Part shown: positions 13,225 to 13,417 of the stretch, in pieces
How the letters are laid out: each line of letters opens with the position of its first letter
Numbering within the stretch: position 1 is the stretch's first letter
Origin: Candidatus Mediterraneibacter stercorigallinarum
GTDB lineage: Bacteria; Bacillota; Clostridia; Lachnospirales; Lachnospiraceae
Direction of reading: 5' to 3'
DNA: 13,417 nt
Assembly: GCA_019116185.1 (NCBI GenBank)
Contig: DXCD01000145.1
Location: 1-13,417, forward strand
Notes under the pieces: model-generated
The model's input: the letters and a program-made list of their open reading frames with translations, nothing else
Database searches by the model: none
What the model was told of the DNA's origin: nothing
Position numbers and translations under genes: made by a program

Positions 13225-13417
13225 AAATCTGGATTTGCCGGGGAACCTTTGCTAGAGTAAATCATCCGGAAACAGCGGGGGTTTTTCAAGACGTATTCGC
13301 AGAGGGCGGATGTGTGGCTTCGGTTCCTGATCCGTAATCCGGGAAAGTCTACAAAGGCAGGAAGCACGGCTAAAAACAATTGAACAGTGGACGATTCGGC
13401 TCCGCCTCAGGCATCCA
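13225..13417. other. Region after sigE with no recognised gene
   Basis: The + strand frames are broken by stops throughout and no start with a ribosome binding site is visible. There is a run of five T after GGGGG (around 13275-13287) but no convincing stem before it. The - strand has one frame open from the right edge down to a stop at 13252-13254 (54 codons), without a recognisable motif. The stretch may be the leader of a gene beyond the window, possibly sigG by synteny. Confidence 0.4.

Noticed and set aside
13348..13378. Sigma-F-like promoter (GTCTA and GGCTAAAAAC) possibly for sigG
   Set aside because: The -35 and -10 each miss consensus positions and the spacer is 16 rather than 15 bases; sigG itself is not in view.
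13252..13417. 54-codon minus-strand frame open at the right edge
   Set aside because: No start codon with a binding site in the window, no recognisable motif, and it runs against the direction of all neighbouring genes. It could be the end of a real gene but cannot be supported.
1..13417. CRISPR arrays, tRNA or rRNA genes, insertion sequences, prophage or defence genes
   Set aside because: None seen: the window is almost fully occupied by core division, wall and sporulation genes on one strand.

Overview
The window is a division and cell wall (dcw) gene cluster that runs straight into the spoIIGA-sigE sporulation locus. All recognised genes are on the + strand. The gene order, the sporulation genes, the near-balanced base composition and the strong AGGAGG-type ribosome binding sites point to a spore-forming member of the Clostridia. 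Lachnospiraceae (Clostridium cluster XIVa) is the best guess, from overall protein resemblance only; no search was run.

Layout. Positions 2-127 are the end of mraZ. They are followed by rsmH (141-1076), an FtsL-like gene (1156-1698), two tandem class B penicillin-binding proteins (1711-3768 and 3862-5586), mraY (5641-6597), murD (6602-7999), an ftsW/spoVE-type gene (8013-9098, TTG start), divIB/ftsQ (9216-9959) and ftsZ (10154-11326, TTG start). A strong terminator and a perfect 19-bp inverted repeat separate ftsZ from spoIIGA (11593-12387) and sigE (12484-13224). The last 193 bases hold no recognised gene.

How the genes work together. MurD builds the UDP-MurNAc-peptide precursor and MraY moves it onto the lipid carrier. 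The FtsW/SpoVE glycosyltransferase polymerises the strands and the two transpeptidases cross-link them. FtsL and DivIB form the regulatory part of the septal complex, and FtsZ organises it. SpoIIGA and pro-sigma-E then convert completion of the asymmetric septum into mother-cell gene expression. By synteny with Bacillus subtilis (pbpB then spoVD; spoVE after murD), the second PBP and the FtsW-like protein may be sporulation-specific. murE, murG and ftsA are missing from their usual places, so this is a reduced dcw cluster.

Regulation seen in the sequence. There is a terminator-like hairpin, with possible alternative pairings and a 13-codon reading frame, between the two PBP genes. A good sigma-A promoter overlaps the end of the second PBP gene ahead of mraY. 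A promoter with an overlapping inverted repeat lies before ftsZ. Before spoIIGA there is a promoter with the long -35/-10 spacer and Spo0A-box arrangement of the B. subtilis spoIIG promoter. The genes are mostly ordinary core genes; the unusual material is in the leader between the PBP genes, the cysteine pattern shared by both PBPs, and the palindromic element after ftsZ.
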